Shown here in pieces: positions 19,318 through 29,326 of a DNA stretch of 64,000 bases. Source of the stretch: Dactylonectria macrodidyma. Taxonomy: Eukaryota > Ascomycota > Sordariomycetes > Hypocreales > Nectriaceae. Each line of letters begins with the position of its first letter. Positions within the stretch are counted from its first letter, which is position 1. The translations under genes and the position numbers were made by a program. The notes under the pieces are model-generated. The model worked only from the letters and a program-made list of their open reading frames with translations, was not told the DNA's origin and did not search any database. Location of the stretch: positions 216,950-280,949 of the forward strand of contig JAGMUV010000049.1 in assembly GCA_020744425.1 (NCBI GenBank), given 5' to 3'.

Positions 19318-21789
19318 CTACACTGACTGCAGGTGATATTGTCGGAAATCACTTTTCCGGTCGTAATTCCCAAATCCCTCGCCCTGCCGTTTCCTCTTCT
19401 TCCCGGATACCTTGACAAGCTGCTTGTGTTTGAGGTTTGGACGAAGGGTGGCGCGGTCGAAGTCGATGAGCATGACGCGGCGGCGCTCGTCGTTCCAAAG
19501 CCGGTTGGCGTCGCGCTCGTCGCCGTGGTCGACGCCCTCGGCCCAGACGGCCTGCGACGAACGCCGCACTTCCGCCATTAGGTCCGCCGCGCCAGCGCCA
19601 GCCCCGGCGGTCACCGTGTCCGCCATCGTCTCCCCGCACCACGACATCAGCATCATGTGGAAGACCCTGGCCCCGCCAGGGAGTATGTAGCCCCGGTCTA
19701 GCCGCGCGAGTCCCAGGTGCACCGGTACCACCTCGCCCTGGATCCTATCGAGCCGCGCGTAGATCCGGTTCTCGTGCTCTAGGCGGCGGGGATGCGGCGA
19801 CAGCGTTCCCTTGCCGACAAACGTGTACCCGTACGGCGCCAGCTCCAGCTTGAAGAGGACGCCTGTCGCTCCCATCTTGCCCCAGCCGTCCAACGCCTCG
19901 CAGTCTCGATACGGGTTCTTGCGGAGCCGCTCGCCCACGAGGCGGGCGAACTCATTGGCGTCGATAGGGTGCCGGGTGCCACCGTCAGCGGACCGATGCG
20001 AGAGCACGTTGGGGCAGTTGCTGTCAAGATCCAAGCCTCTCTTGAGGCTCAACAGGCAGGCCTGCGTGCAGTACTGCTTGGCAGGTGCCGACTCGGACAT
20101 CTCGGCATCCTCCTCCTCCTCTCCCCCCTCGGAGCTGCCGCTCGATGGGCCTTCTTTCCGTTTGCTGACGTCCGTCCTTGCCCAAGATCGGGATAGATCG
20201 CCGTCCGGCCCGTCGTCTTCTTCGTCCGCCTCGTCTCTACGAAGCACTACCGTGGACCTGCAGGACGACCTTGACCGCAACGAGACCTCTCGGCCGGCTG
20301 GGACCGCGCTAGACATGAACTCAGAGCCTTCCGTTGCTTGCGACGACGACGCCAAGGGCGAGTCCGTATCCTCCGCCCCTAGAAGACGCGCCGCATCGGC
20401 GTACGGCTCCCTCCATTTCTTCAGTGCTGCCTCAGCCTTCCGCGACGCCGCATCGAGTGAAGCTCCTTTGAGAGCTTCAGATTGGAGACTCAATAGGCAA
20501 AAGCTAGCCAGCTGAGCCGCTGCCGTATAGGACACCTTATCATCGGCCCAATCCCCATCTGACGCTTCGCCCACGTCCTCATCCGGCACGCACGGATGAC
20601 AATACAGCGTCTGCGGGTCGGCTCGGTCGATATGAAGGAATAATAAAGACTCGCCGGCAGCAATATAGCCATATGCAACCTCATACCTTACCATGTAGTC
20701 GAAGACCTGCGTCAGCGCCATGGCAACCAGTTCTTCCGCCCTGTCTTGTCCCCGTAGCTCGGCATCGCTCAGAGACTTATTGCCGTTGATCCGCTCCATT
20801 ACCTGCATAAACAGCGTCTCCTTCGCAACGGCCGGCTTCAGGCACTCTAACGCGACCTTGTGGGCTGCTTTGTAGTCATAGACGAACGCTAGGCTCTCGT
20901 CTCCGCCCAAGCGTGTACGGACACCCGCTCCGTCAGGTTTCGTCGGCGGAGGCTTGACTCTCTGCTCGGCCGCCACCCGCTTGTTCGATCCGGTCCGCCG
21001 CCGTCGCTCCGGCCATTCCTCGCTCAGGTCCTCCTCCCCAACCAGATTACCATCGCTCGGTGGCGCGAAATCCCGGATGTTGTTGCTGAATCGTAGCCCC
21101 ATACACCGATATTCCTTGCACAGCTCCTCGTCATCCCAGACGGGGCGCAGAATTTCCCAGACAGGATCTTCCACAGCAAGCTTCTCAAAGTGATCGACGG
21201 CATTCTCGTTGCCTGCCCGTTTGCGACGGATCGTCGTTCCTAGATCTCTGGTCGTACTCTCTTGATGGAAGAGCCGCCTCTCCCCACAGACCCTCCTGAT
21301 TGTTTCAAAGTGATCTTGTCGCTGGGTGTTCGTGAAGCTGGTCCAGGGACGAAGCCACTTAGGATAGTATTTACCCTCGACCTTCGTGAATCCCGTCGAT
21401 GACTTGGATTTGTCGGCGAGGGCGAGTTTCTTGTAGAGGTGGAAGTGGCAGTTGTATAGATATTCTTCCAGTGTAGTCCTCTGGTTCTTGCGTCGCTCTG
21501 CCTCCTTCTCGCGTCGCTCTGCCTCCTTCTCGCGTCGCTCTGCCTCCTTCTCGCGTCGCTCTGCCTCCTTCTCGCGTCGCTCTGCCTCCTCTCGTGCCTT
21601 TGCTTCCTCTTTCTCGCGTCGCTCTGCCTCCTTCTCGCGTCGCTCTGCCTCCTCTCGTGCCTTTGCTTCCTCTTTCTCGCGTCGCTCTGCCTCCTCTCGT
21701 GCCTTTGCTTCCTCTTTCTCGCGCCTGAGCTCCTCGTTCTCGCGCTGGAGCCGCTCGATCTCTCGAAGATGGTCCGACATCGCGTGCAC
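19318..21789 (-). CDS. Kinase-like protein with N-terminal heptad coiled coil
   Basis: About 823 residues. Residues about 8-100 are an extended coiled coil built of near-perfect heptads (RREKEAE, KAREEAE). A middle conserved block follows (TGFTKVEGKYYPKWLRPW, CMGLRFSNNIRDFAPP), which I associate with a large fungal family of unknown role. The C-terminal third looks like a divergent protein-kinase-like or phosphotransferase fold: GYTFVGKGT, a catalytic-loop-like HGDERDANRLW, and IDFDRA in place of DFG. Lysine and glutamate positions of the N-lobe are not obvious, so activity is uncertain. Acidic and Ser-rich linkers (EGGEEEEDAEMSE) lie between. It is transcribed opposite to its TLH-derived left neighbour, with no sign of co-regulation. 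Single exon; a second possible start is three codons in. Confidence 0.6.
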   Translation of the reverse strand: MHAMSDHLREIERLQRENEELRREKEEAKAREEAERREKEEAKAREEAERREKEAERREKEEAKAREEAERREKEAERREKEAERREKEAERREKEAERRKNQRTTLEEYLYNCHFHLYKKLALADKSKSSTGFTKVEGKYYPKWLRPWTSFTNTQRQDHFETIRRVCGERRLFHQESTTRDLGTTIRRKRAGNENAVDHFEKLAVEDPVWEILRPVWDDEELCKEYRCMGLRFSNNIRDFAPPSDGNLVGEEDLSEEWPERRRRTGSNKRVAAEQRVKPPPTKPDGAGVRTRLGGDESLAFVYDYKAAHKVALECLKPAVAKETLFMQVMERINGNKSLSDAELRGQDRAEELVAMALTQVFDYMVRYEVAYGYIAAGESLLFLHIDRADPQTLYCHPCVPDEDVGEASDGDWADDKVSYTAAAQLASFCLLSLQSEALKGASLDAASRKAEAALKKWREPYADAARLLGAEDTDSPLASSSQATEGSEFMSSAVPAGREVSLRSRSSCRSTVVLRRDEADEEDDGPDGDLSRSWARTDVSKRKEGPSSGSSEGGEEEEDAEMSESAPAKQYCTQACLLSLKRGLDLDSNCPNVLSHRSADGGTRHPIDANEFARLVGERLRKNPYRDCEALDGWGKMGATGVLFKLELAPYGYTFVGKGTLSPHPRRLEHENRIYARLDRIQGEVVPVHLGLARLDRGYILPGGARVFHMMLMSWCGETMADTVTAGAGAGAADLMAEVRRSSQAVWAEGVDHGDERDANRLWNDERRRVMLIDFDRATLRPNLKHKQLVKVSGKKRKRQGEGFGNYDRKSDFRQYHLQSV
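21489..21735 (-). repeat. 21-base coding minisatellite (heptad RREKEAE)
   Basis: A 21-base word (GCGTCGCTCTGCCTCCTTCTC on the plus strand, given here in full as the unit) repeats head to tail, with longer variants containing CTCGTGCCTTTGCTTCCTCTT inserted three times. Each unit encodes one heptad of the coiled coil. The near-identity of units implies recent expansion and a likely length polymorphism. Confidence 0.9.
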
Positions 21790-21960
21790 CGTATGGGACG
21801 CCTAGAGCGTCTCGGCTTCGGGGTGTGTGGTGTCGATTTCGGAGTTCGACAGATGATCCCGGCTAGTTGCGGCCACAAAAATTAAGGACACTCTGAGGTA
21901 CCCGCGTCTGCCGTTGTTTATCCGATTGGTTTCCAACAACAAACAACCCCGCTGTCTGTA

Positions 21961-24437
21961 AGGGATTTCCCGGTGATCTGCCGGATCCAGTGATCCGCCG
22001 GATTTATGCCCACCTACACACTTGACTTCAGTCGACCGCAACTCAACAACCATGGAAGCTATTGACAAGGCTCTTGATTTTTTAAAATCGGCACAATCAA
22101 TCAATTATGCCAAAGTTTCTAGACAGTTCAGTTGCGACAAAACTACCTTGCGACGGCGCCATCAAGGCAAACAGCGGTCAAGACGGGATGCCGACTCGAC
22201 ATACAAATCTCGACTGTCAAAACAACAGGAACTTGAGCTTGTTGCTTACATTCATAAGCTTTCGTCTCGTGGTATTCCACCTACGCTACCTATGATTAAG
22301 AATTTCGCCCAGGATATAGCAAAAACCGAAGTCGGAAAGAACTGGCCATACAGCTTCGTCCAACGCTACCGGCAAGAGCTAGGTTGTAGCTGGTTTGATG
22401 GGTTTGATGTTGCTCGCAAAAGGGCAGACAATACCTCTAGGTATAAGGCCTATTTTGAGCTTGTAAGTTAACGACCCAAGTCTCCTGTTCGTGGCTAAAG
22501 ATGGAAGATTCGCAAGAAAATCGAAGAATACGACATCCTCCCTCAAAATACGTACAATGTTGACGAAAAAGGTTTTCTCTTGGGTGTCATCAATCGAACC
22601 AAGAGGGTTTTCACTCTTAATCTTAAAAAACAAGGAAAGTTGCTGGGTGCATCTCAGGATGGTAACCGATCCTGGATCACGTTCTTGGCGTGCATCTGTC
22701 AGGACATGACCTCCTTACCTCCTTTCCTCATTTACCAAGGCAAGCCAGGACAAGTTCAGGACTCTTGGCTCACAGGATATGATCCAGAGCATCACTCTGC
22801 TTTCTTTACAACCTCTGAAACGGGCTGGACAAATCATGAGCTTGGCAAAGAGTGGCTCATCGGTGTTTTCGATCGCTTCACCAAGGCCAAAGCTCGAAAC
22901 GGTCGCGATTATCGCCTTCTCATCACCGATGGCCACTCTAGCCATATTAATATGGACTTTCTCGAGTGGTGTGAGCAACACCGAATCATCGTTGCGGTGT
23001 TTCCTCCCCATTCCACGCATCGGCTTCAACCGCTGGATGTGTCGTTATTTAGCCCTCTGTCGACGGCTTACACCAATCAGCTCATTGGATGGATGTCAAA
23101 AACACAAGGGCTCGTAAGTCTGTCGAAACGCGAGTTTTGGACCTTGTTTTGGAATGCATTTGAAGCTTCCTTCTCTTCCGAGAACATCGCGAGTGGCTGG
23201 AAACGGACTGGGCTCCACCCTTTTGACCCAGAAGTGGTCCTATCGCAGATCGCTAAGAAAACAGACGACGAGCCAAGTACAGGCAGTGACTCGGCACAGT
23301 CAGCAGCGTTGCAACAACCTACAGCTCGGGATTTGCGACGACTAGTTGACCAAGTAGTGGGTAAATCGTCTGACGAAGCTGATGTTCACACGAGGAAGCT
23401 CAAGAGGACACTCGAAAGCATCCAAGCGGAGGTTGAACTTCTTAGAAATGAGAATCAAGGACTCCGCGAGACAATTGATCACGAGAAGCGGCGCAGACAG
23501 CGCGGTAAAGCTCTGAAAGATTATCTCTTTGACCGTACAGATCCTAATTCAGCCCAGGTATTTAGCCCGCAGAAAATTGCCCAAGCGCGCCTGAAAAAAG
23601 CCGCACTGGAAACTCAAAAGAAGGAGCAGGCTTTACAGAAGCAGATCGAGAAGTCTCAGCGACAACAGAAGGCAGAGGAGCAAAAGGCCCAGGTTTTGGC
23701 GAGGAGGAGGCAACGAGAGGAGGAAAGGGAGAGAAAGCGGCAGGAAAAGCAAGCCAGACAACAGGTTCAAGAAGCAAACCGCCAGCTTCGAGAGAAGACT
23801 AGACATGAGAATAAGGATAAGGTGAAAGGGAAGCATGTTGAAATGAGAAGATTCATATTTCTTAGTTCGTCCTAGATGTGCAGTAAGGGAACCACTGTTT
23901 ATATACAGGCACGATCTCTTGTGGAAAGTTCCACCTTCTTCCACACCTTGCCACCGACTTGGTCGCCTCACACTTGTGATCTCCAACAAAGCAGGGGGCA
24001 CGACGGGTAGCTTCTGGGACTGCCGAGGAGAGTCCGAGGGTGCGAGCTGAGATAATCGTCGCTCTTCCACCGCCATCAGAGCTTCCTGTGGTATTGCAAT
24101 CACCAAATCGACCAGACCACAAGAGATTGGATGAGCCAGGAAACACTGAGAGCTGTAAGACTAGCTCCAAAAGGCCTTCTCTTGTTGTTGAGAGTGATCG
24201 GGAGATGCTGGTGGTATTTCGGGGGTCAGGACGGCCGCAGCGGAACAGGAAGCGACCAAGGTGGCTTGAAGACTATGAGATGGATTGATATGTATGAAAA
24301 GATACTCCTTCTACTGGATTTCAAACTTGAAGATATTTGATGAGGTTTCTGTTGAGTTCTGGTCGGTTGAAGTCAAGTGTGTAGGTTGGTGTAAATCCGG
24401 CGAATCACCGGATCCGGCGGATCACCGGGAAATCCCT
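21961..24437 (+). mobile_element. Second pogo/Tc1-mariner-like element, about 90-base imperfect TIRs
   Basis: The left end AGGGATTTCCCGGTGATC at 21961 and the inverted right end finishing at 24437 match over about 90 bases with several differences, through the shared word CCTACACACTTGACTTCA. TA lies outside both ends (21959-21960 and 24438-24439). The 2477-base element holds a spliced transposase gene. The differences between TIRs make it older than the element at 6841-8717. Confidence 0.88.
22052..23875 (+). CDS. pogo-like DDE transposase, two exons
   Basis: Exons 22052-22462 and 22508-23875 flank a 45-base intron (GTAAGT...GGAAG). Splicing joins YKAYFEL to IRKKIEEYDILP without a frame change; about 592 residues. 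The N-terminus is a psq-type helix-turn-helix (INYAKVSRQFSCDKTTLRRR) followed by a CENP-B-type domain. The catalytic Asp residues are in TYNVDEKGF, LITDGHSSHIN and HRLQPLDVSLF. After residue about 430 there is a long coiled coil rich in Gln, Glu, Lys and Arg. A frame at 24040-24288 ending GRPQRNRKRPRWLEDYEMD could be a further 3' exon, but I cannot fix the splice sites. No internal stop is seen. Confidence 0.85.
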
Positions 24438-24687
24438 TACTATTCTCAATTTAGTTAGGTAGTTTAATTTTAACTGCAAAATTCTAATTAGTTATAAGAT
24501 ACAGAGTCAACAACAAGGTTAACAACTTACAAGATAAATACAGAGGCCACAACAAATGAAAATCTATTAATCAATCGGTAGAATGCATCAAAAGACTTAT
24601 TATATTCTTATAGTCTATGCCGAGTAATTTTTCTATACATTCAGCTTCTAGTTTGAGTCGGTTAAGGTATAGTAGTTCGGGACGTAA

Positions 24688-26991
24688 CTATCCGTCTGTT
24701 GACTGTTGATTTGTCGGTATGTTTTGTACACATAGCTTTGTGTCAACCAATGCCAAGACATCCCTGATCCTGTGCGCTCTCTCGTCTGCCGACTCGAACA
24801 ACGGTGTCACTATCTCCAACTCAAGGTCGTAAGCGGAGGAGAGTTTCTTTGTGGACGGTAACAGAAGTCCAGGTGCAGAGAAGAAATCGAGGTGTCTGAG
24901 TTGATCTGGATAAAGGGCACCACCGCCTTGGGCAGGACCTCTTCCCGGACTTCCCGAGGAACTATATTTCGGTAGTGCCGGAACAGTCGCCTTGAAACCT
25001 GTCTGCTTCCGGATATCCTGGAAAATGTCGTACATCCGCAGGAGATAGGCTTCCCTCAGAGTGGGACAGGTCCCAATGAGCATGCCTTCGAAGGTACCGT
25101 CCTTCACTTTCATAGCCCACGACCCGCACTCTCCGGGTTGAACGCCTTGGATAGAAGCAACGAGCACCGGCTGAGGTGTTGTCGATGTGGGGATTCCCAT
25201 AACGCCGCTGGAGCTGAGGTGTCCGTATCTGAGCTGGGAAGGTGTCTTGATGACTACCTGATCTTCCGAGGCGCGCCTTCGGGGTTCGATGAAGTGCCTA
25301 TTCTCGGTCCCTGGTGGCAGAAGTTTGAGCGCCCAGTCGAGCTTGGCATCCGGTGCTCCCAGGACGCTGCGTTCATCTGGCTCCCAGAGGACCAGGTCAG
25401 AGCTGGCAGGAACAACATCCCAACCGTGAGGTTTGTCCCCAGGCACATCCGGTTGCATGCTGTCAGCGTGCGGTGGCGATTTAGCTGAACTTTGGCCAAG
25501 CGACGGCGACCATTCATCTTCATCATCTTCATCATCTTCATCATCTTCATCATCTTCATCATCATCATCTTCATCATCTTCATCATCTTCATCATCTTCA
25601 TCATCTTCATCATCTTCATCATCTTCATCATCTTCATCATCTTCATCATCTTCATCATCATCATCTTCATCATCTTCATCATCTTCATCATCTTCATCAT
25701 CTTCATCATCTTCATCATCTTCATCATCTTCATCATCTTCATCATCTTCATCATCTTCAAACAAATCGATTTCGCAGCTATCCGTCTCGGAAGAATGGTC
25801 CTCTAGTTCAGGAGAATAAATGTCGGTGTCGTTAGGGTCTCGAAGGGCATGGCGAACAGTCATTCCAAGACGATGTTCCTCGATTTGGACAACACCCCCA
25901 ATGGTGGCTCTGCTGACGATGGCGCCATTGAACAATATTTTGGCTTCCATCCCGTTGATAGTCTCGTACCGATCAGGCGTCTCTATTTCGAAGTCGCTCA
26001 AGCTGGCCATCTGCCTCGGCACAGCGTGCCCCAGAAAGCCACCGGGCCCAGGCGCCATGTACAGCTCTGCCTTATCCGGCAGCCCAAAGCACTTGAAGCC
26101 ATCGGCGACAAGCAGTGCACTGCTCGTGAAGATTCTCCCTACAGCTTTGCGAAACCAGCTCTCGCTACAAAGAACAGCAACATAGGGGGTCGCGCGCTCT
26201 TTATCCGGCCCGAGAAGGAAGCATCGTAGCATGTAAACGGGAATATGCGACCCACGGCAAGGCGGCCGCGCCGCCTCCCAGTCCCGTCGCTTTTCGACGA
26301 CCAGAGAGGCGAGAGAAGCCTCTAGCTTTTCCCATATCCGCTGCGCGAGACCGACCACACGCCAGCCAATTAGCTTCAATCCTGATTTTGTAGAGCGCTC
26401 GAAGGCTAGGGGGCCGAAGGAGGCGGTGTATCTTGGATCTGTTTTCGCGAATCTTTGGCGAAAGGCAAGGGATTTCGAGAGGCCTTCGCCGTCTTTTAGC
26501 ACCACAGTCGGGGTAGATGGTACTGTTTGCTGAGCTGGGATTGGAGTTGGTGTTGGAGGGAGAGCTGCAGTTGATGTCGGAGCAATCGGCGGAGCTGAAG
26601 TCGATACTGCTTGTCGAGCTGGAGCCGGATTTGAGGTTGAAGCGAGAGTCGAAGCTGGAGTCGGAATCGATTGTTGAGACGGGGTTGGAGCCGCTGAAGG
26701 AACGACCGACGGAGCCGCTGAAGGAACGACCGACGGAGGTGATGTTGGAACGACCGACGGAGGTGATGTTGGAACGACCGACGGAGGTGATGTTGGAACG
26801 ACCGACGGAGGTGATGTTGGAACGACCGACGGAGGTGATGTTGGAACGACCGACGGGGGAGTCAGAGCCGGGTTCGGAGCGGAAGGGGGGATCGGGATCG
26901 GTGCTGGTGGTGGTACAGCAGGAGGTGTCGGGGCCGGTGCCTGTGCCTGTGTCGTGGGCGGTTGCAAAGTCACAACTGCGGACGTCGCCAT
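24688..26991 (-). CDS. Subtelomeric-type protein with Pro-rich repeats, acidic tract and possible trypsin-like core
   Basis: About 767 residues in one exon. Residues 15-150 are Pro/Ala/Thr/Ser-rich with five PTSPPSVV repeats. A conserved region (about 175-400) contains TIGGVVQIEEHRLGMTVRHAL; the His could be the histidine of a chymotrypsin-like fold (about residue 381). An uninterrupted Asp/Glu tract of about 85 residues follows. The C-terminal conserved block contains VQPGECGSWAMKV, resembling the GDSGSW serine motif of trypsin-like proteases (Ser about residue 622), then GMLIGTCPTLREAYLLRMYDIFQDI. The Asp of a triad was not identified. No signal peptide, so probably intracellular. The protease reading is an inference from two motifs; peptidase activity may be lost because GDSG is GECG. 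Confidence 0.5.
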   Translation of the reverse strand: MATSAVVTLQPPTTQAQAPAPTPPAVPPPAPIPIPPSAPNPALTPPSVVPTSPPSVVPTSPPSVVPTSPPSVVPTSPPSVVPTSPPSVVPSAAPSVVPSAAPTPSQQSIPTPASTLASTSNPAPARQAVSTSAPPIAPTSTAALPPTPTPIPAQQTVPSTPTVVLKDGEGLSKSLAFRQRFAKTDPRYTASFGPLAFERSTKSGLKLIGWRVVGLAQRIWEKLEASLASLVVEKRRDWEAARPPCRGSHIPVYMLRCFLLGPDKERATPYVAVLCSESWFRKAVGRIFTSSALLVADGFKCFGLPDKAELYMAPGPGGFLGHAVPRQMASLSDFEIETPDRYETINGMEAKILFNGAIVSRATIGGVVQIEEHRLGMTVRHALRDPNDTDIYSPELEDHSSETDSCEIDLFEDDEDDEDDEDDEDDEDDEDDEDDEDDEDDEDDDDEDDEDDEDDEDDEDDEDDEDDEDDEDDEDDDDEDDEDDEDDEDDEDEWSPSLGQSSAKSPPHADSMQPDVPGDKPHGWDVVPASSDLVLWEPDERSVLGAPDAKLDWALKLLPPGTENRHFIEPRRRASEDQVVIKTPSQLRYGHLSSSGVMGIPTSTTPQPVLVASIQGVQPGECGSWAMKVKDGTFEGMLIGTCPTLREAYLLRMYDIFQDIRKQTGFKATVPALPKYSSSGSPGRGPAQGGGALYPDQLRHLDFFSAPGLLLPSTKKLSSAYDLELEIVTPLFESADERAHRIRDVLALVDTKLCVQNIPTNQQSTDG
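25515..25758 (-). repeat. Long (GAT GAA/GAC)n acidic-codon microsatellite
   Basis: About 240 bases of CATCTT/CATCAT repeats on the plus strand encode the Asp-Asp-Glu tract of the minus-strand protein. The other frames of this tract yield artefactual poly-Ser and Met-Lys frames. The copy number is probably unstable. Confidence 0.9.
26700..26866 (-). repeat. 24-base coding minisatellite (PTSPPSVV), about 5 copies plus variants
   Basis: The unit GAACGACCGACGGAGGTGAT followed by GTTG repeats nearly exactly. Two related units with GCCGCTGAAG precede it. It encodes the PTSPPSVV/PSAAPSVV repeats of the protein at 24688-26991. Confidence 0.88.
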
Positions 26992-27263
26992 AACTTGCGC
27001 TTGTGATCAATTGTGTCAAGATGACTGCTCTTTCATCCCTGTTCTCTTGCGAGGGATCGTGGGTGTGATCGATGCGGGGGATCCTTAGCTTGCGGCGCAG
27101 CTGTAGGGCACAGCCACGTCTGGCACACTGCGAGGCTCTGCTTCCCAGCCCAGCTGAACCCCCCAGATTTGAAGAACCGCCGGATTAGCTTTTGATATTT
27201 ACCTCGTTATTTTTCTTTAGTCTTTCAGCACGATTTAACCTTATCCTACCTAATTACCTACCC

Positions 27264-28310
27264 ATGGCGGTAGTCAATCCACCAGCGGTCCTCCAAGCGC
27301 CACTATTCTCACGAGATCCCTTAGACCCCAATATCAAACAGGCCCTTCTCTCACACATATGGCCCTTGTCTACTACAACCCATTCTCCACAACAAAGCAC
27401 CGAGGATTTCGAGGCCTATTTCACTTATTTCCGTCAAGAATGCAGATATGCCCTGCTCAACTTCCACGCTATAGAGTCCTTCGCCGATATGGTTCTCATC
27501 CTGGACATTATCCGCGATAACCCATCCTCCAGCCTAGCTAACATTCGAACCCTCATCAAAAACGCGAATACTTCATTAGCTTCTGGTGATCGAAAACTCT
27601 CAGCCTCCATAGAGCTCGTCGTCCGTCTCTGGCTCATGATCAACGTCAGGATCCTCATGCCTACACACAGACGTGATCTTGAAGTCAGCATTCCGTGGCC
27701 AGACAACCAGAGTCTCATGGATATTCTCGATCGACACATATGTCAGCCCTCAACGTCTCACATCTCTGCATTGGACACATTTTCAAGCCGCCTCAATGTT
27801 ACTGATATGAAGAATATTGCCAATTTCAATGTATACTGGACTGACAATCTGAGTGACCATCTCACCACCAGGGGTTCTTCCATATACCTCTTCTACCATG
27901 TGTCGGTTCTTAAACGCATAAAAGCCTCCGTCTCCAGCACCGGTTTCCTCCCCAGCGCTCTAATCGACGAGACCTTGACAACGCTCAACCTGCTCATCCC
28001 GCACAGCTTGACGAGCTGCAACACATGGCTCAAAGGCGAGATCAGTCGACTCAGCCTTGACCCGGACATCATGTACCGCGATACGGCGGACCGCAACAAA
28101 GGCTCCTACACGTACTGGCAGGAGAGACTGTTCTCGCTCTCCGATGCTTTCGACAGAACGAAGCCGTCTAGCCCCATCCAGTGGTGGTATGACCGCCGCG
28201 ACATGGGGCAGTGGTGGGGGTTCTGGCTTGTGGTGGCCGGAATTGTCTTGACGGTGTCGTTTGGACTTATACAGTCGATTACGGGGATTCTGCAGGTGAT
28301 TGGCCATTGA
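27264..28310 (+). CDS. Conserved fungal protein with one C-terminal membrane segment, function unknown
   Basis: About 348 residues starting at ATG 27264 (MAVVNPPAVLQ). The frame is open further upstream, but that part looks like leader sequence (a run of Phe/Leu/Ser) and has a weaker start. The body is soluble and helix-rich without catalytic motifs. The end is typical of a widespread fungal family: WYDRRDMGQWWGFW followed by the hydrophobic VVAGIVLTVSFGLIQSITGI, a single transmembrane helix about 10 residues from the C-terminus, so a tail-anchored topology is likely. Such genes are numerous in variable genome regions. I do not know a function. Confidence 0.7.
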   Translation: MAVVNPPAVLQAPLFSRDPLDPNIKQALLSHIWPLSTTTHSPQQSTEDFEAYFTYFRQECRYALLNFHAIESFADMVLILDIIRDNPSSSLANIRTLIKNANTSLASGDRKLSASIELVVRLWLMINVRILMPTHRRDLEVSIPWPDNQSLMDILDRHICQPSTSHISALDTFSSRLNVTDMKNIANFNVYWTDNLSDHLTTRGSSIYLFYHVSVLKRIKASVSSTGFLPSALIDETLTTLNLLIPHSLTSCNTWLKGEISRLSLDPDIMYRDTADRNKGSYTYWQERLFSLSDAFDRTKPSSPIQWWYDRRDMGQWWGFWLVVAGIVLTVSFGLIQSITGILQVIGH

Positions 28311-28646
28311 TTGCATCATAAATTTTCTACTACTACTATTACTACTACTTGTCACATTTCGGGGTCATCCTGAGAGGCATGATAACTTTATTTCCGGCTT
28401 TCCTAGACAACGCGACTTTCCTTTCCTTCTCAGACCACATACAGTGGGGGCGAAAAGTTACGACACATCCGGAGTCAACCCGGTGTACCTCTATCTCCAC
28501 CATATGAAGCCCTCATCTTCCACTCCTTATTAGGTACGCGCCCAAATAAATGTCAATTAAATATCGATGTATATCAATATGTGGCATTTTGAATGGAGTT
28601 CCCAATAGTGTCTTCAATATTTCGTATATCACCCGTGTGACCGCAC

Positions 28647-28776
28647 TGTTGAAATGAGTATGTTGTGTTGATTGAAGAAGAAGAAAACTAGCGCTAAACA
28701 GCGGGAGCTATTGACAAGAAGACATCCACCAATGGATCGGAATAGCAATTGATCCGTTAAAACACGGATCTCAACA
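28647..28776 (-). repeat. Copia 3' LTR, 130 bases
   Basis: Bounded by TG...CA with short TGTTGA/TCAACA inverted ends, and next to a polypurine tract on the internal side. The base run outside is CCGCAC; no duplicate could be tested because the other LTR was not found. Confidence 0.65.
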
Positions 28777-28895
28777 CTCCCACTCGAGCCATTGGTGCGA
28801 GATGTTTCTGCGTAACAGAGCGTGGCCTCATTAAAACCTCAAAAACACCTTCGTGGGTGAAAAACAGGAAAGAGCTTCTATTACCACACTTGCGT

Positions 28896-29326
28896 TGGAT
28901 TGTTCGGTCACTGGGGCCTTAGCACCCCAGGTCTCCCGAATTGTTTGATAGATAAGTTTGTGGGACGAACAGCCTGTTAGATTCTCTGGTCACTAGGGCC
29001 TTAGCACCCCAGATGTACCAGGTAGTTTGATGTTTGATTGATGTTTGAAGTTTGAATGAAGCCTTGGATTCTTCGATCACTGGAGCATTTGCACTCCAGA
29101 TCACCCACTTCATCCCAAGTTGATGTTTGATGTTTGATGTTTGAATGTTTAAATGAAGCCTTGGATTCTTCGATCACTGGAGAATTTGCACTCCAGATCT
29201 CCCACTTCATCTCGAGTTGATGTTTAATATTTAAAGTTTGAATGAAGCCTTGGATTCTTCGATCACTGGAGCCTTAGCACTCCAGATCTCCCACTCCATC
29301 CCGAGTTGATGTTTGATGTTAAGATA
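28896..29326 (-). repeat. Five tandem about 90-base units, each with a hairpin (copia 3' untranslated region)
   Basis: Units begin near GATTCTTCGATCACTGGAG and contain a stem: CTGGAG...CTCCAG in three units (the middle one with an altered loop) and CTGGGG...CCCCAG in another, so both sides of the stem change together; one unit (CTAGGG...CCCCAG) has a mismatch. The rest of the unit is TTGATGTTTGA-type sequence. The array lies between the pol stop and the LTR, so it would be in the 3' untranslated part of the transcript. Confidence 0.75.

Noticed and set aside
25254..25819. Poly-Ser, poly-Ile/Phe and Met-Lys frames over the acidic tract
   Set aside because: These are other frames of the GAT/GAA microsatellite that encodes the Asp/Glu tract of the minus-strand protein.
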